A DNA stretch of 64,000 bases from Streptomyces adelaidensis (GCF_016598475.1 NZ_JAEMUX010000017.1:1-64000); one strand, 5' to 3'. Positions 34,650 through 43,628 are shown, counted from the first letter of the stretch. Notes: a model not told the origin generated them from the sequence alone. Translations and numbers: made by a program.

Positions 34650-35525
34650 ATGTACGACCCTTCGCAGCTGCGTACCTTCCTCGCCGTGGCCCAGACTCTG
34701 AGCTTCACACAGGCCGCCCGGCGGCTGGGGCTGCGCCAGTCCACGGTCAGCCAGCACGTGCGCCGACTGGAGGACGCGACCGGGCGGCAGCTGTTCACCC
34801 GCGACACACACTCCGTGGAGCTGACGGAGGACGGCGAGGCCATGCTCGGTTTCGCGCGGCGGCTCCTTGAGGTGCACGAGCAGGCGACGGCGTTCTTCAC
34901 CGGGACGCGGCTGCGCGGGCGGCTGCGCTTCGGCGCGTCGGAAGACTTCGTGCTGACCCGGCTCCCGGAGATCCTGGAGGGCTTCCGCCACCATCACCCC
35001 GAGGTGGACCTGGAGCTGACCGTCGAGCTGTCCGGCACGCTGCACGAGCGGCTCGCGGCGGGCAAGCTCGACCTGGTGCTGGCCAAGCGGCGCCCCGAGG
35101 ACCCGCGCGGCGAGCCGGTCTGGACGGACCGGCTGGTGTGGATCGGCGCGGAGCGCCTGCGCCTCGACCCCGACCGTCCGGTGCCGCTGATCGTCTATCC
35201 GCCGCCCGGCATCACCCGCGCCCTGGCCCTGGAGGCGCTGGAGCGCGAGGGCCGCGCCTGGCGTATCGCCTGCACCAGCGGCAGCCTCAACGGGCTCATC
35301 GCCGCCGCCCGCGCGGGCCTCGGCGTGATGGCGCATTCACAACGGCTGCTGCCGCCCGGTCTGGTCCGGGTCCCGGACCGCGCGGAACTGCCCGAACTGG
35401 GCGAGGTCGACTTCGTCCTGGTCCACGGACGGCGGCCCGGCGCGGCCGCCGGCGCCGCGGACGCGCTGGCGGCGGCCATCCTCTCCGGCGGCGACCGGCT
35501 GCACGGCAGCGCGCGAGGGGTGTGA
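34650..35525 (+). CDS. LysR-family transcriptional regulator
   Basis: A 291-residue regulator. The winged helix spans residues 1-60 (QLRTFLAVAQTLSFTQAARRLGLRQSTVSQHVRRLE), followed by an inducer-binding domain (LRFGASEDFVL; ITRALALEALER). The ATG at 34650 is preferred to a GTG nine bases earlier because LysR proteins normally begin this close to the helix. AACCGGTT, a short palindrome at about 34630, lies in the divergent region and may be part of its binding site. Likely target: the SBF-type symporter. Confidence 0.88.
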   Translation: MYDPSQLRTFLAVAQTLSFTQAARRLGLRQSTVSQHVRRLEDATGRQLFTRDTHSVELTEDGEAMLGFARRLLEVHEQATAFFTGTRLRGRLRFGASEDFVLTRLPEILEGFRHHHPEVDLELTVELSGTLHERLAAGKLDLVLAKRRPEDPRGEPVWTDRLVWIGAERLRLDPDRPVPLIVYPPPGITRALALEALEREGRAWRIACTSGSLNGLIAAARAGLGVMAHSQRLLPPGLVRVPDRAELPELGEVDFVLVHGRRPGAAAGAADALAAAILSGGDRLHGSARGV

Positions 35526-35838
35526 CGGGAAAGACCGCCGCGCTGGTACTTGTGTCGGTCCCTGCGACCGGGCGGCACTGGGGGCGTTCGCGTTTCCCCA
35601 GGCCAGACCGTGTCCATGGGGACGCGGACCGTAGCCGCGCCGTGCGGGTTCGGTGGAGATTGCAATGCCGGAACCCACTACGACGTCAGGAATTACGCCG
35701 GACACCTCCCCGTCTGCGTACATTTCCTGTCGGCGACCCGTGCCGTGGGTCCGAATTCGTCCTTTCCGCAACCCCTCCCGTCCGTTCTCCTGGTGAGGTA
35801 GCTTTCACGCGCTGTGCGGAGTGCCACGAGGAGCGGGT
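35526..35838. other. 313-base non-coding stretch
   Basis: No convincing gene was found on either strand, no recognisable riboswitch was identified, and there is no strong hairpin. Base composition falls slightly in the middle (35640-35780). The promoter of the acyl-CoA synthetase must lie here. Nothing else can be supported. Confidence 0.5.
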
Positions 35839-37665
35839 TTGCGCGAATTCACCAACCCTCCGTTGGCGTCGGCGCCGCCGGTCGGCGGTCTGGCCGACGT
35901 CGTCTTCGAGTACGCCCTGGAGGACCCGACATACATCGCGCTCGGCCGTAAGGACGAGCGCGGCGAGTGGCGCGATGTGACCGCCGCCGAGTTCCGCGAC
36001 GAGGTGCTCGCGCTGGCCAAGGGGCTGCTCGCGCAGGGCATCCGGTTCGGCGACCGCGTCGCCATCATGTGCCGTACGCGCTACGAGTGGACCCTGTTCG
36101 ACTACGCCCTGTGGACCGTCGGCGCCCAGGTCGTCCCCGTCTATCCGACCTCCTCCGCCGAGCAGGTCTTCTGGATGCTGTACGACTCCCAGTGCACGGC
36201 GGCCATGGTCGAACACGAGGACCACGCCATGACCATCGCCACGGTCATCGACCGGCTGCCCCAGCTGCGCCGGCTATGGCAGCTGGACGTGGGGGCGGTG
36301 CAGGAGCTGTACGAGGCGGGGGCGCACCTCGACGACGAGGTGGTGCACCGGCACCGGCGGGCGGTGACCCCCGAGTCGATCGCGACGATCATCTACACGT
36401 CCGGCACGACGGGCCGCCCCAAGGGCTGCGTCATCTCGCACGCCAACTTCATGATCGAGGCGGACACCGTCATCGAGCGCTGGGCGCCGCTGTTCAAGTC
36501 CCGCAAGGGCGACGAGGCGGCGACGCTGCTGTTCCTGCCGCTCGCACACGTCTTCGGGCGCATGGTGCAGGTCGCCGGTATCCGCGGGAAGGTCAAGTTC
36601 GGTCATCAGCCGCAGCTCAACGCGGCCGTGCTGCTGCCGGACCTCGCCGCCTTCAAGCCGACCTTCTTCCTCGCGGTGCCGTACATCTTCGAGAAGGTCT
36701 TCAACGCGAGCCGGCGCAAGGCCGAGCGGGAGGGCAGGGACAGGCCGTTCGAGAAGGCCGTCGAGGTCGCCGTGAAGTACGCGGACGCGATGGAGGCGCG
36801 GGCCTGGGGCACCGGGCCCGGCCCGTCGGCGGGGCTGCGGATGCAGCACCAGTTCTTCGACAAGGTCGTCTACGGCAAGATCCGGGAGGCGATGGGCGGC
36901 CGGATCAAGTACGCGATGTCCGGCGGCTCGGCGATGGACCGGCGGCTCGGACTGTTCTTCGCGGGCGCCGGCGTCCACATCTTCGAGGGGTACGGCCTGA
37001 CGGAGTGCACGGCCGCCGCGACCGCCAACCCGCCGGAGCGCACCCGGTACGGCACGGTCGGCCAGGCCATCCCGGGCATGACCGTGCACATCGCGGACGA
37101 CAGCGAGATCTGGCTGCGCGGCCCCAATGTCTTCCAGTGCTATCTCAACAACCCCAAGGCCACCGACGAGACCCTGCACGAGGGCTGGCTGGCCACGGGC
37201 GATCTGGGCTCCCTCGACGAGGACGGCTATCTCACCATCACCGGGCGCAAGAAGGAGATCCTGGTGACCTCGGGCGGCAAGAGCGTCTCCCCGGCGATCC
37301 TGGAGGAGCGGGTGCGCGACCATCCGCTGGTCGCCCAGTGCATCGTCGTCGGCAACGACCGCCCGTACATCGCCGCCCTCGTCACCCTGGACGGGGAGGC
37401 CGTCGAGCACTGGCTCCAGATGCACGGCAAGGCGAAGCTGTCGGCGGCCGAGCTGGTGCGCGACCCGGAGCTGGAGACCGAGGTGCGGCGGGCGGTGGTC
37501 GCCGCCAACACCCTGGTCTCGCAGGCCGAGTCGATCCGTACGTTCCGCATCCTGGCGCATCAGTTCACCGAGGAGCACGGCCTGTTGACGCCGTCGCTGA
37601 AGCTGAAGCGGAAGGCGATCGAGAAGGCGTACGCGACCGAGGTGGAGGCGCTGTACCGGGCGTGA
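35839..37665 (+). CDS. Long-chain fatty acid-CoA ligase (AMP-dependent synthetase)
   Basis: A 608-residue acyl-activating enzyme that makes acyl-CoA through an acyl-AMP. The P-loop is IIYTSGTTGRPKGC near residue 185. Other core motifs are FLPLAHVFGRM, GYGLTECTAA (A5), ATGDLGSLDEDGYLTITGRKKEI (A7/A8) and a C-terminal LKLKRKAIEK catalytic Lys region. The TTG at 35839 is chosen because GAGGAG lies 5 bases upstream and the protein then begins (M)REFTNPPLAS; a GTG 18 bases earlier lacks a site. It is monocistronic and convergent with the next gene. Confidence 0.9.
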   Translation: MREFTNPPLASAPPVGGLADVVFEYALEDPTYIALGRKDERGEWRDVTAAEFRDEVLALAKGLLAQGIRFGDRVAIMCRTRYEWTLFDYALWTVGAQVVPVYPTSSAEQVFWMLYDSQCTAAMVEHEDHAMTIATVIDRLPQLRRLWQLDVGAVQELYEAGAHLDDEVVHRHRRAVTPESIATIIYTSGTTGRPKGCVISHANFMIEADTVIERWAPLFKSRKGDEAATLLFLPLAHVFGRMVQVAGIRGKVKFGHQPQLNAAVLLPDLAAFKPTFFLAVPYIFEKVFNASRRKAEREGRDRPFEKAVEVAVKYADAMEARAWGTGPGPSAGLRMQHQFFDKVVYGKIREAMGGRIKYAMSGGSAMDRRLGLFFAGAGVHIFEGYGLTECTAAATANPPERTRYGTVGQAIPGMTVHIADDSEIWLRGPNVFQCYLNNPKATDETLHEGWLATGDLGSLDEDGYLTITGRKKEILVTSGGKSVSPAILEERVRDHPLVAQCIVVGNDRPYIAALVTLDGEAVEHWLQMHGKAKLSAAELVRDPELETEVRRAVVAANTLVSQAESIRTFRILAHQFTEEHGLLTPSLKLKRKAIEKAYATEVEALYRA

Positions 37666-37685
37666 GCGACAACCGCCCCGGGCGG

Positions 37686-38477
37686 TCACACCAGTTGGTA
37701 GCCCCGCAGGTTCCGCAGGAGCAGATGGCAGTTCCGCAGGGAGCCCGAGGTGTCGCCGAGGGAGCGGTAGATGCCCCACTTGGGGCGCAGTCGGTCGGCG
37801 AGGAAGGTGTCGACGCCGGTGCGCGAGACGTCGATGAGCGTCGTCGAACTCCTCTTGAGGATCCAGCGCACCGAGCCGGCCGAGCCGTTGCCGACCTTGA
37901 CCTGGAAGTCGACGTCGACCCAGGAGTCGTGCAGGGGTGCCAGGTCGGTGCGGCCGACGAGGATGTCGTCGACGGGCAGCTTCAGTTCGATGGTCTGCGC
38001 GCCGTTCACCCGGCGCAGCGACTGCACGACGAGGGGCGAGGTGCCGCTGCCGGGCTGCTTCATCTGCATGATGTGGGTGAAGGAGGTGGTCGCCTTCAGC
38101 GAACTCGGTATGTACATCCCGTAGGTGACGCGCCAGGTCTGCCCCTCGGTCCACCGGAGAAAGCCGCTGCCCGTGCGCAGGCCGGTGACCTCGTGGCGCT
38201 GGCGGTCGGTCGAGGTGTCCCGGTCGACGGTGTGCATGTCGAAGCGCCAGGTGTCGCCGGTCGCGTAGATGTGCGGCGAGGCGGAGGTGTGCGAGTCGGC
38301 GCGGTCGTCCTCGAGCGTCTCGAAGGCGCGGAGTCCGTCGGCGCTCGCGGACGGGGACCACTTCAACTGCCAGGAGGCGGCGTGCGCGAGAGGGGCCGGC
38401 AGTCCGGCAGCCGCGGCGGCACCGCCGCCGAGGGCGGCGCCGAGGAGGTTCCTTCGGGTGGGGATCATGGGCTCCAT
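37686..38477 (-). CDS. Secreted heparin-lyase-like (polysaccharide lyase fold) protein
   Basis: A 263-residue exported protein. A Tat signal (PTRRNLLGAALGGG, residues about 4-20) is followed by an Ala-rich cleavage region near residue 33. The mature domain is a jelly-roll resembling the polysaccharide lyase/heparin lyase I family (DRQRHEVTG near residue 85, TYGMYIPSS, HIMQMKQPG, HDSWVDVDFQVKVG, KWGIYRSLG). Family members cleave acidic polysaccharides or only bind them; activity here is not shown. Starts at 38468, 38477 or 38504 are possible, and 38477 is a compromise. Confidence 0.72.
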   Translation of the reverse strand: MEPMIPTRRNLLGAALGGGAAAAAGLPAPLAHAASWQLKWSPSASADGLRAFETLEDDRADSHTSASPHIYATGDTWRFDMHTVDRDTSTDRQRHEVTGLRTGSGFLRWTEGQTWRVTYGMYIPSSLKATTSFTHIMQMKQPGSGTSPLVVQSLRRVNGAQTIELKLPVDDILVGRTDLAPLHDSWVDVDFQVKVGNGSAGSVRWILKRSSTTLIDVSRTGVDTFLADRLRPKWGIYRSLGDTSGSLRNCHLLLRNLRGYQLV

Positions 38478-38725
38478 CCATTCACGTATGTGACCAGAAT
38501 TCACCGATGTGCGTTGACGCAGAGGACAGAATCCCCGCGCGGCCGTGTTCGGTCAATGGTCCAGACCGATACGGATCGAGATCATGGAACCGCTGGGTCC
38601 GTTTCCGGCCATTCTGCGATTCGGCGCGCGATTCGGGGCGTGAGCGGTCCGCTCAGGAATGCATCACGGGCCGTGATCGTTGACGATGGGTTGTACCAAC
38701 CGACGACTTCAAGGATCGAGAGCTC

Positions 38726-39562
38726 GTGAGCAGCAAGGTCCCCCCGATCATCCTGAACAACGGCGTCGAGATGCCCCAGCTGGGTTTCGGCGTGTGGCAG
38801 GTGCCGGACGACGAGGCCGAGCAGGCGGTCACCACGGCGCTGGAGGCCGGCTACCGCAGCATCGACACGGCCGCGGTCTACGGCAACGAAAAGGGCACCG
38901 GCAAGGCCATCGCCGCTTCCGGCGTCCCGCGCAAGGACCTCTTCGTCACCACCAAGCTCTGGAACAGCGATCAGGGCTACGACTCCACCCTCCGCGCCTT
39001 CGACGAGTCCCTGGACAAGCTGGGCCTGGAGTACGTGGACCTGTATCTGATCCACTGGCCGCTGCCGGCCCGGGGCACGTTCGTCGACACGTACAAGGCG
39101 TTCGAGAAGCTGGCGGCCGACGGCCGCGCCAAGTCCATCGGTGTCTCCAACTTCCTTCCGGAGCACCTTCAGACGCTGATCGAGGCCACGGCCGTCATCC
39201 CGGCCGTCAACCAGATCGAGCTGCACCCCCACCTTCAGCAGCACGCGTCCCGCGAGTACCACGCGGAGCAGGGCATCGCCACCGAGGCCTGGTCGCCGCT
39301 CGGCCAGGGCAAGGGTCTCCTCGAGGTCCCGGCGATCATCGCCATCGCGCAGAAGCACGGCCGCACCCCGGCCCAGGTCGTGCTGCGCTGGCACCTCCAG
39401 CTGGGCAACGTGGTCATCCCGAAGTCCGTGACGCCGTCCCGGATCAAGGAGAACATCGAGGTCTTCGACTTCTCCCTGGACACCGAGGACATCGCCGCGA
39501 TCAGCGCGCTGAACGAGGACCGCCGCATCGGTCCCGACCCGGCGGCCCTCGACATGGTCTGA
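38726..39562 (+). CDS. Aldo/keto reductase
   Basis: A 278-residue NADPH-dependent TIM-barrel reductase. The catalytic tetrad is visible: Asp and Tyr in SIDTAAVYGNE (near residues 46-51), Lys in VTTKLWN and His in LIHWPLP. SIGVSNFLPEHL, VNQIELHPHLQQ and VVIPKSVTPSRIKENI (cofactor binding) complete the family pattern, close to 2,5-diketo-D-gluconate reductases. The GTG start follows a GAG-rich site. It is transcribed alone and ends at a hairpin. Confidence 0.93.
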   Translation: MSSKVPPIILNNGVEMPQLGFGVWQVPDDEAEQAVTTALEAGYRSIDTAAVYGNEKGTGKAIAASGVPRKDLFVTTKLWNSDQGYDSTLRAFDESLDKLGLEYVDLYLIHWPLPARGTFVDTYKAFEKLAADGRAKSIGVSNFLPEHLQTLIEATAVIPAVNQIELHPHLQQHASREYHAEQGIATEAWSPLGQGKGLLEVPAIIAIAQKHGRTPAQVVLRWHLQLGNVVIPKSVTPSRIKENIEVFDFSLDTEDIAAISALNEDRRIGPDPAALDMV

Positions 39563-39596
39563 GGCCGACGGTCCACGACGGCTGACATCGAATACG

Positions 39597-39633
39597 GAGA
39601 CCGCCCGCGGGATGCGATCCGGCGGGCGGTCTC
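39597..39633 (+). terminator. Hairpin terminator after the aldo/keto reductase
   Basis: Arms 39597-39608 and 39622-39633 (GAGACCGCCCGC and its complement) pair perfectly over 12 bases with a 13-base loop, 34 bases after the stop. Confidence 0.8.
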
Positions 39634-39698
39634 GTGCGTTCGGAGCGGGCCGTGGTCCCAGCCCGGCCCGGCCCGGTCGCGGTGGCGTCAGGCCGGCG

Positions 39699-40631
39699 TC
39701 ACAGCTGGGCCAGATGCACGGTGTGTGCCGCGAGGAGATGGACGTCCGTGCGGTGGTGCAGGCTCTTCTTGTCGTCGGGGTCGAGGAGCCGGTCGAGGGT
39801 GGAGAGGTCGGACGCGTCGAGCAGTTCCGCGCACTTTTCCCGGCGGCCCCGGAAGGAGGCCACGGCGTAGGCGCGGGCGGATTCCGACAGGGGGGCCGGG
39901 AGGTCGAGCAGGAAGGTGCGTGACGTGGCGTCGCGCAGGCCCACGGCGGTGAGCAGCCCCGGCCAGTCCTCGGTCTCCGTGACGCTGCCGGGCAGCGCCG
40001 CCCGCATCTCGCTGAACCACAGCGCCTCGGCGACATCGAGCCGGGACTCCAGTCCGGGGCGGCCGATGCCGATGTCACGCGGCAGGAACCGCGCGGGCAG
40101 CCCGCCCTCGACGAGCGCCAACACACCGCCGGGGGCCAGCCGTCGGGCGAAGGCGGCGAGTCCGGCACGCTGGTCGCCGAGGTGATGCAGGCTGCGGCTC
40201 GCCCACATCAGATCGGCGGGATACTCCAACTCGGCCAGTCCCTCCGGCAGTTCGACCTCAAGGGTGCCGAACCGGTCGGCGCAGCCGAGGCGTTCGGCCC
40301 GGGCGCGAGCCCGCTCCAGGAGCGGCCCGGAGCCGTCGACGGCGACGACCCGGGCGCCGGGGAACCCGTCGGCCAGCAGACAGCTCACGACCCCCGGGCC
40401 ACTGCCGATGTCGACGATCAGTCCCGGCTCGGGCTGCCGTGCGGCCACCCAGGACACGGCCTGCCGGTTCAGCGGTGCGAACAGTTCCGCCTGCTCCTCC
40501 AGATGCTCGGCCTGCTCGGCCCAGTCGATGTCGGTGTGATCGTGACGGCCGTGATCGTGACGGCTGTGGTCGTGACGGCCGTGGTCGTGGCTGTGGTCGT
40601 GCCGACCCTGACCGTGGTGGTGCTGTCCCAT
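39699..40631 (-). CDS. SAM-dependent methyltransferase with His/Asp-rich N-terminus
   Basis: A 310-residue class I methyltransferase. The fold starts near residue 70 with LIVDIGSGPGVVSC (SAM motif I) and VVAVDGSGPLLERAR; WASRSLHHLGDQ and LAPGGVLALVEGG follow. The first 35 residues are an irregular repeat of His, Asp, Gly and Arg (HDHGRHDHSRHDH), a pattern seen in metal-binding tails of zinc and nickel proteins but unusual on a methyltransferase. The substrate is unknown. A strong palindrome lies 66-94 bases upstream of the start. Confidence 0.85.
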   Translation of the reverse strand: MGQHHHGQGRHDHSHDHGRHDHSRHDHGRHDHTDIDWAEQAEHLEEQAELFAPLNRQAVSWVAARQPEPGLIVDIGSGPGVVSCLLADGFPGARVVAVDGSGPLLERARARAERLGCADRFGTLEVELPEGLAELEYPADLMWASRSLHHLGDQRAGLAAFARRLAPGGVLALVEGGLPARFLPRDIGIGRPGLESRLDVAEALWFSEMRAALPGSVTETEDWPGLLTAVGLRDATSRTFLLDLPAPLSESARAYAVASFRGRREKCAELLDASDLSTLDRLLDPDDKKSLHHRTDVHLLAAHTVHLAQL

Positions 40632-40696
40632 GACGGTGAGCCTCTCTTCCGGGTGCCGTCAGCCTGCTCCGGCGCACCGCGAAGCCGCCACTTCCC

Positions 40697-40725
40697 TTGC
40701 CGTATCGGCAAATTAGGCGTGCCGA
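40697..40725. promoter_or_regulatory. Overlapping palindromes upstream of the His-rich methyltransferase
   Basis: TTGCCGTATCGGCAA (40697-40711) is a perfect palindrome around a 3-base centre. It overlaps ATCGGCA, a 9-base gap, then TGCCGAT. The elements sit between the DHFR-like stop and the methyltransferase start on the same strand. They could be an operator for the latter or a short terminator of the former; there is no T-run. Confidence 0.5.
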
Positions 40726-40726
40726 T

Positions 40727-41323
40727 TCAGCCCTTTTCCGCCACCCGGTACGTGCAGACGTTCACGCCCGTGCCGCTCGTGGCCGTGGAGACCAGCTCCA
40801 GGGTGTGCTTGGCGCCGTCGCCGGGGAAGATCGTCTTTCCGCCGCCGAGGAGCACCGGCATGACGATCAGGACCAGCTCGTCGGCCAGGCCCTCCGCCAG
40901 GAGGGTGCGGGCCAGGGTCGGGCTGCCCATGACGAGGAGGTCGCCGCCGTCGGTCTCACCGAGCTTGCGGATGTGGGCGAGGGCCTCCTCGCCGGGGATA
41001 CGGGTGGTGTTGGCCCAGGTCAGCTCGGAGTCGGCGAGCGTGGCGGAGACGACGTACTTGGGGATCGAGTTCATCCGGTCGGCGAAGGGGTCGCCCGCGC
41101 GGGCGGGCCACGCCCCGGCCATCGCCTGCCAGGTGCGGCGTCCGTACAGCAGCGCGTCCGCCTTGTTCAGCGCGGAGTCCCAGGCGCCGCCGACGACCTC
41201 CGGGTCGAAGAAGGGGTGCGTCCAGCCGCCGTGCGCGAAGGCGCCCTCGGTGTCCTCCTCGGGACTGCCGGGCGCCTGCACGACACCGTCCAGGCTGATG
41301 AACGCGCAGATCACGATACGCAT
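40727..41323 (-). CDS. Dihydrofolate reductase-family (RibD C-terminal-like) protein
   Basis: A 198-residue NADPH-binding reductase-like protein. It begins MRIVICAFISLDGVVQAPG, and later has LLYGRRTWQAMAG near residue 67, KYVVSATL and LLVMGSPTLARTLLAEGLADEL, ending in MPVLLGGGKTIF. These fit the DHFR-like/RibD C-terminal fold that is abundant in streptomycetes. True folate or riboflavin roles are unlikely in this context; the substrate is unknown. Confidence 0.88.
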   Translation of the reverse strand: MRIVICAFISLDGVVQAPGSPEEDTEGAFAHGGWTHPFFDPEVVGGAWDSALNKADALLYGRRTWQAMAGAWPARAGDPFADRMNSIPKYVVSATLADSELTWANTTRIPGEEALAHIRKLGETDGGDLLVMGSPTLARTLLAEGLADELVLIVMPVLLGGGKTIFPGDGAKHTLELVSTATSGTGVNVCTYRVAEKG

Positions 41324-41477
41324 GGGATTCTCTCTTCTTCCGCTGACGGGCTGACGGGGGTGACGAGGTGACGGCGGTGAAGACCACCCCGCCGCCCGGA
41401 ACTCATCGCTCCCGCCCACCTCCGCCATCGTGACGTAGCTCACACCGACCCGCCACCGGTATGCGCACACGCCGGAA

Positions 41478-41524
41478 CGGTCCGCCAGGGGTTGGGGGAA
41501 GCACTGCTCACCCCTGGCGGACCG
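41478..41524 (-). terminator. Hairpin terminator after the GH6 gene
   Basis: Perfect 15-base arms (41478-41492 and 41510-41524; CGGTCCGCCAGGGGT and its complement) around a 17-base loop, 17 bases past the GH6 stop. Confidence 0.82.
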
Positions 41525-41540
41525 GTTCAGCCGATCGGCC

Positions 41541-43256
41541 TTACAGCGCCGGGTAGGCGTTCTGCATCAGCTGCTGGAACTGGGCGGAGAACCAGTGCCC
41601 GGAGAGCGGTGAGTTCGGCAGGGCGCCGGAGAGGTTGTTGCCGTTGCGCGGGTTGCCCGTGTACGTCGGGTCGCACATGCGGTCGAAGCCCTTGCCCTCG
41701 TCGTTCGGGATGGCGGAGCTGGACCCGTCGGACTCGCCCGGGGGCTTCATCCAGACGTAGGCGTCGATGCCGGTCGCGGGGGCCGCCTGCGGACGCTCAC
41801 CGAGGCCGGCTCCGGACTGGTTGCACCAGTTGCCGATGTGGATACGACGGTCGTAGCGGCCGCCGTTGACGTAGGTGTCGACGTCGGTCGTGGCGCCGGG
41901 GCCGGTGGGCCGTGCGGTGCCGCCCCAACCGTTCCTGGAGGTGTCGATCAGCATGCCGATGTCGGAGTTGAAGCCGACCGAGACCAGCTGGGTGCGGAAG
42001 GCCTGGGCGAAGGAGAGCTCGTCGACATAGCGGTTCCAGTCGACCCAGTCCGACTCACGGACGGAGGTGCCGTTCACCGTCGAGCCGATGGTGAAGTTGT
42101 TCTCCTTCAGAGCGCTGTAGTTCGCCGTGTTGGTGATGAAGCCGTGGACGTCGTTGACCGTGGCGCCCTCGGCGGTCGCCGCCTCCTTGAAGACCGTGGC
42201 GGAGGCGCCGAAGTTGTCGTCCCAGCCGATCCAGCCGTGGTGGCCGGCGTCGACGTAGTTGTAGACGTTCGCCACGTCACCGAGCTTGTTGAGCGCGTAG
42301 CCGACGCCCTTGACGTAGTTGCCGTTGGCCTTCATCACATCGCACTCGGGGGTGGCCGTCGGGCGGCTGCCGGTGTTGGTGACGAGGTTGGGCAGCGAGT
42401 CGATCTCGACGGTCGTGACGATCCGCAGGGACGCGTACTTCGCGTCGGCGAGGATGGCCGCGATCGGGTCGATGTACTCGGTCCTGTAACGGCCGATCTC
42501 CGTCGGGCCCAGTTCGCCGTTGGAGGCGAGGGCCGCGCAGTCACGGCCGGGCAGGTTGTAGATGACCAGCTGGACGACGAGCTGGTCGGAGCCCTTCTGC
42601 TCCAGCGCCTCGTCGAGGTGGTCGCGCAGGCCCATGCCGCTGCCCACGCCCTCGATGGCGGCGGTCCGGTCCAGCCACACACCCGTGGGCTGACTGGAGA
42701 TCCGGCTGCCGCCCGGCTCGGCGGCGGCCTTCGCGGACCACTCGGGGTTCACGTACACCTTGGCGCCCGAGTAGGGGTTGTCGACCTTGGCGCCGGGGGT
42801 GCCCGGGTCCGGCGGGTCGGTGGGTCCGCCGCCGCCGTCGTCGACATTGCAGGTCACGCCGTCGAGCGTGAACGTCGTCGGGAGGGCGTTGGTGCCGCTG
42901 TAGGTGGCGTTGAAGCCGAAGCTGACCGAACCGCCGGTCGCGAGCGACCCGTTGTACGTCTCGTTGGCGGCCGTCACGGTGGTGCCGCTCTGGGTGAGCT
43001 TCGAGTTCCAGCCGTTGGTGACGGTCTGGTTCCCGGCGTACGACCACTTCACTGCCCACGACGACTTCGCGGCGCTGTTGTTGGTGATCGTCACGGCGGT
43101 GGTGAAGCCGGTGGACCACTGGTTCTGCACCTTGTAGTCGACCGTGCAGGGGATCGCCTTGGCGCCGACGTCGTCCGGTACGGCGGCTATCGCGGTCCCG
43201 GCGGCGCCGGCGACCAGCGCCAACGCCGCGAGGAGTGCTGTTCTGGTACGGCTCAT
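41541..43256 (-). CDS. Secreted GH6 cellobiohydrolase/endoglucanase with N-terminal CBM2
   Basis: A 571-residue secreted cellulase. The signal peptide covers residues about 1-32. A CBM2 cellulose-binding module (about 35-140) begins CTVDYKVQNQWSTGF, and a Gly/Asp/Pro linker follows (DDGGGGPTDPPDPG). The GH6 catalytic domain (about 155-571) has YNLPGRDCAALASNGEL, VDAGHHGWIGWDDN, IDTSRNGWGG and VWMKPPGESDG, which include the catalytic Asp regions. Loop composition suggests an exo-acting enzyme, but exo and endo modes cannot be separated here. It is divergent from GH48 with CebR-type boxes between them. A 23-bp repeat occupies its leader. Confidence 0.93.
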   Translation of the reverse strand: MSRTRTALLAALALVAGAAGTAIAAVPDDVGAKAIPCTVDYKVQNQWSTGFTTAVTITNNSAAKSSWAVKWSYAGNQTVTNGWNSKLTQSGTTVTAANETYNGSLATGGSVSFGFNATYSGTNALPTTFTLDGVTCNVDDGGGGPTDPPDPGTPGAKVDNPYSGAKVYVNPEWSAKAAAEPGGSRISSQPTGVWLDRTAAIEGVGSGMGLRDHLDEALEQKGSDQLVVQLVIYNLPGRDCAALASNGELGPTEIGRYRTEYIDPIAAILADAKYASLRIVTTVEIDSLPNLVTNTGSRPTATPECDVMKANGNYVKGVGYALNKLGDVANVYNYVDAGHHGWIGWDDNFGASATVFKEAATAEGATVNDVHGFITNTANYSALKENNFTIGSTVNGTSVRESDWVDWNRYVDELSFAQAFRTQLVSVGFNSDIGMLIDTSRNGWGGTARPTGPGATTDVDTYVNGGRYDRRIHIGNWCNQSGAGLGERPQAAPATGIDAYVWMKPPGESDGSSSAIPNDEGKGFDRMCDPTYTGNPRNGNNLSGALPNSPLSGHWFSAQFQQLMQNAYPAL

Positions 43257-43292
43257 GAGTGCGGGTTTCCTCTTCCGTAGTGGGGTTTACGT

Positions 43293-43361
43293 GGAGGTTC
43301 CGAGAGGGGTGTACGGGAGGTTCCGAGAGGGGTGTACGGGAGGTTCCGAGCGAGGTGCACA
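43293..43361. repeat. Three-copy 23-bp tandem repeat in the GH6 leader
   Basis: Two identical units beginning GGAGGTTCCGAGAGGGGTGT and one diverged unit, 37 bases upstream of the GH6 start. On the GH6 strand the units are C/T-rich. The array lies between GH6 and the orphan signal-peptide ORF. Confidence 0.88.
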
Positions 43362-43468
43362 TGGTGGTCCCGAGGGGGACCGAAGTGGCCCGGGCAGGGC
43401 GGACCCGGAAGAGCGGTTCCGGGTGTTCTCGCCGATCTCGTGGGCGCCCAGCGGGACCTGGGCGGCAT

Positions 43469-43567
43469 CTACGCGGGCACGGCGGTGCTCTCCGGCCACG
43501 ACGCGATGAGCGCGGCGCTGACGCTCGCGCCGACGAGTAAAAGACCTGAACGCGGGGGGTGTCGCAT
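43469..43567 (-). pseudogene. Orphan signal-peptide leader of a lost secreted protein
   Basis: A 32-codon ORF reading MRHPPRSGLLLVGASVSAAL followed by IASWPESTAVPA and TAG. It has a good ribosome site (AAGGAG 7 bases upstream) and lies about 48 bases downstream of a CebR-like box. The composition is that of a Streptomyces secretion signal with no mature domain. The likely explanation is that a secreted CAZyme gene was deleted here, leaving its promoter and leader. A translated leader peptide upstream of GH6 is the alternative. Confidence 0.5.
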
Positions 43568-43614
43568 GAGCGACTCCTTACAGATCGGACGTCCGTGACG
43601 GACGTGTCGACTGA

Positions 43615-43628
43615 TGGAACCGCTCCCA
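43615..43628. promoter_or_regulatory. CebR-like box (imperfect)
   Basis: TGGAACCGCTCCCA matches the palindrome TGGGAGCGCTCCCA at 12 of 14 positions. It lies upstream of the signal-peptide leader and GH6 on the minus strand. Confidence 0.6.

Noticed and set aside
35337..35771. Minus-strand gene in the gap before the acyl-CoA synthetase
   Set aside because: It overlaps the LysR gene, has no ribosome site or domain pattern, and its composition is that of a shadow frame.
43332..43598. Plus-strand protein of 88 residues upstream of GH48
   Set aside because: It starts within the 23-bp repeats, has no ribosome site, and is antisense to the better-supported signal-peptide leader.
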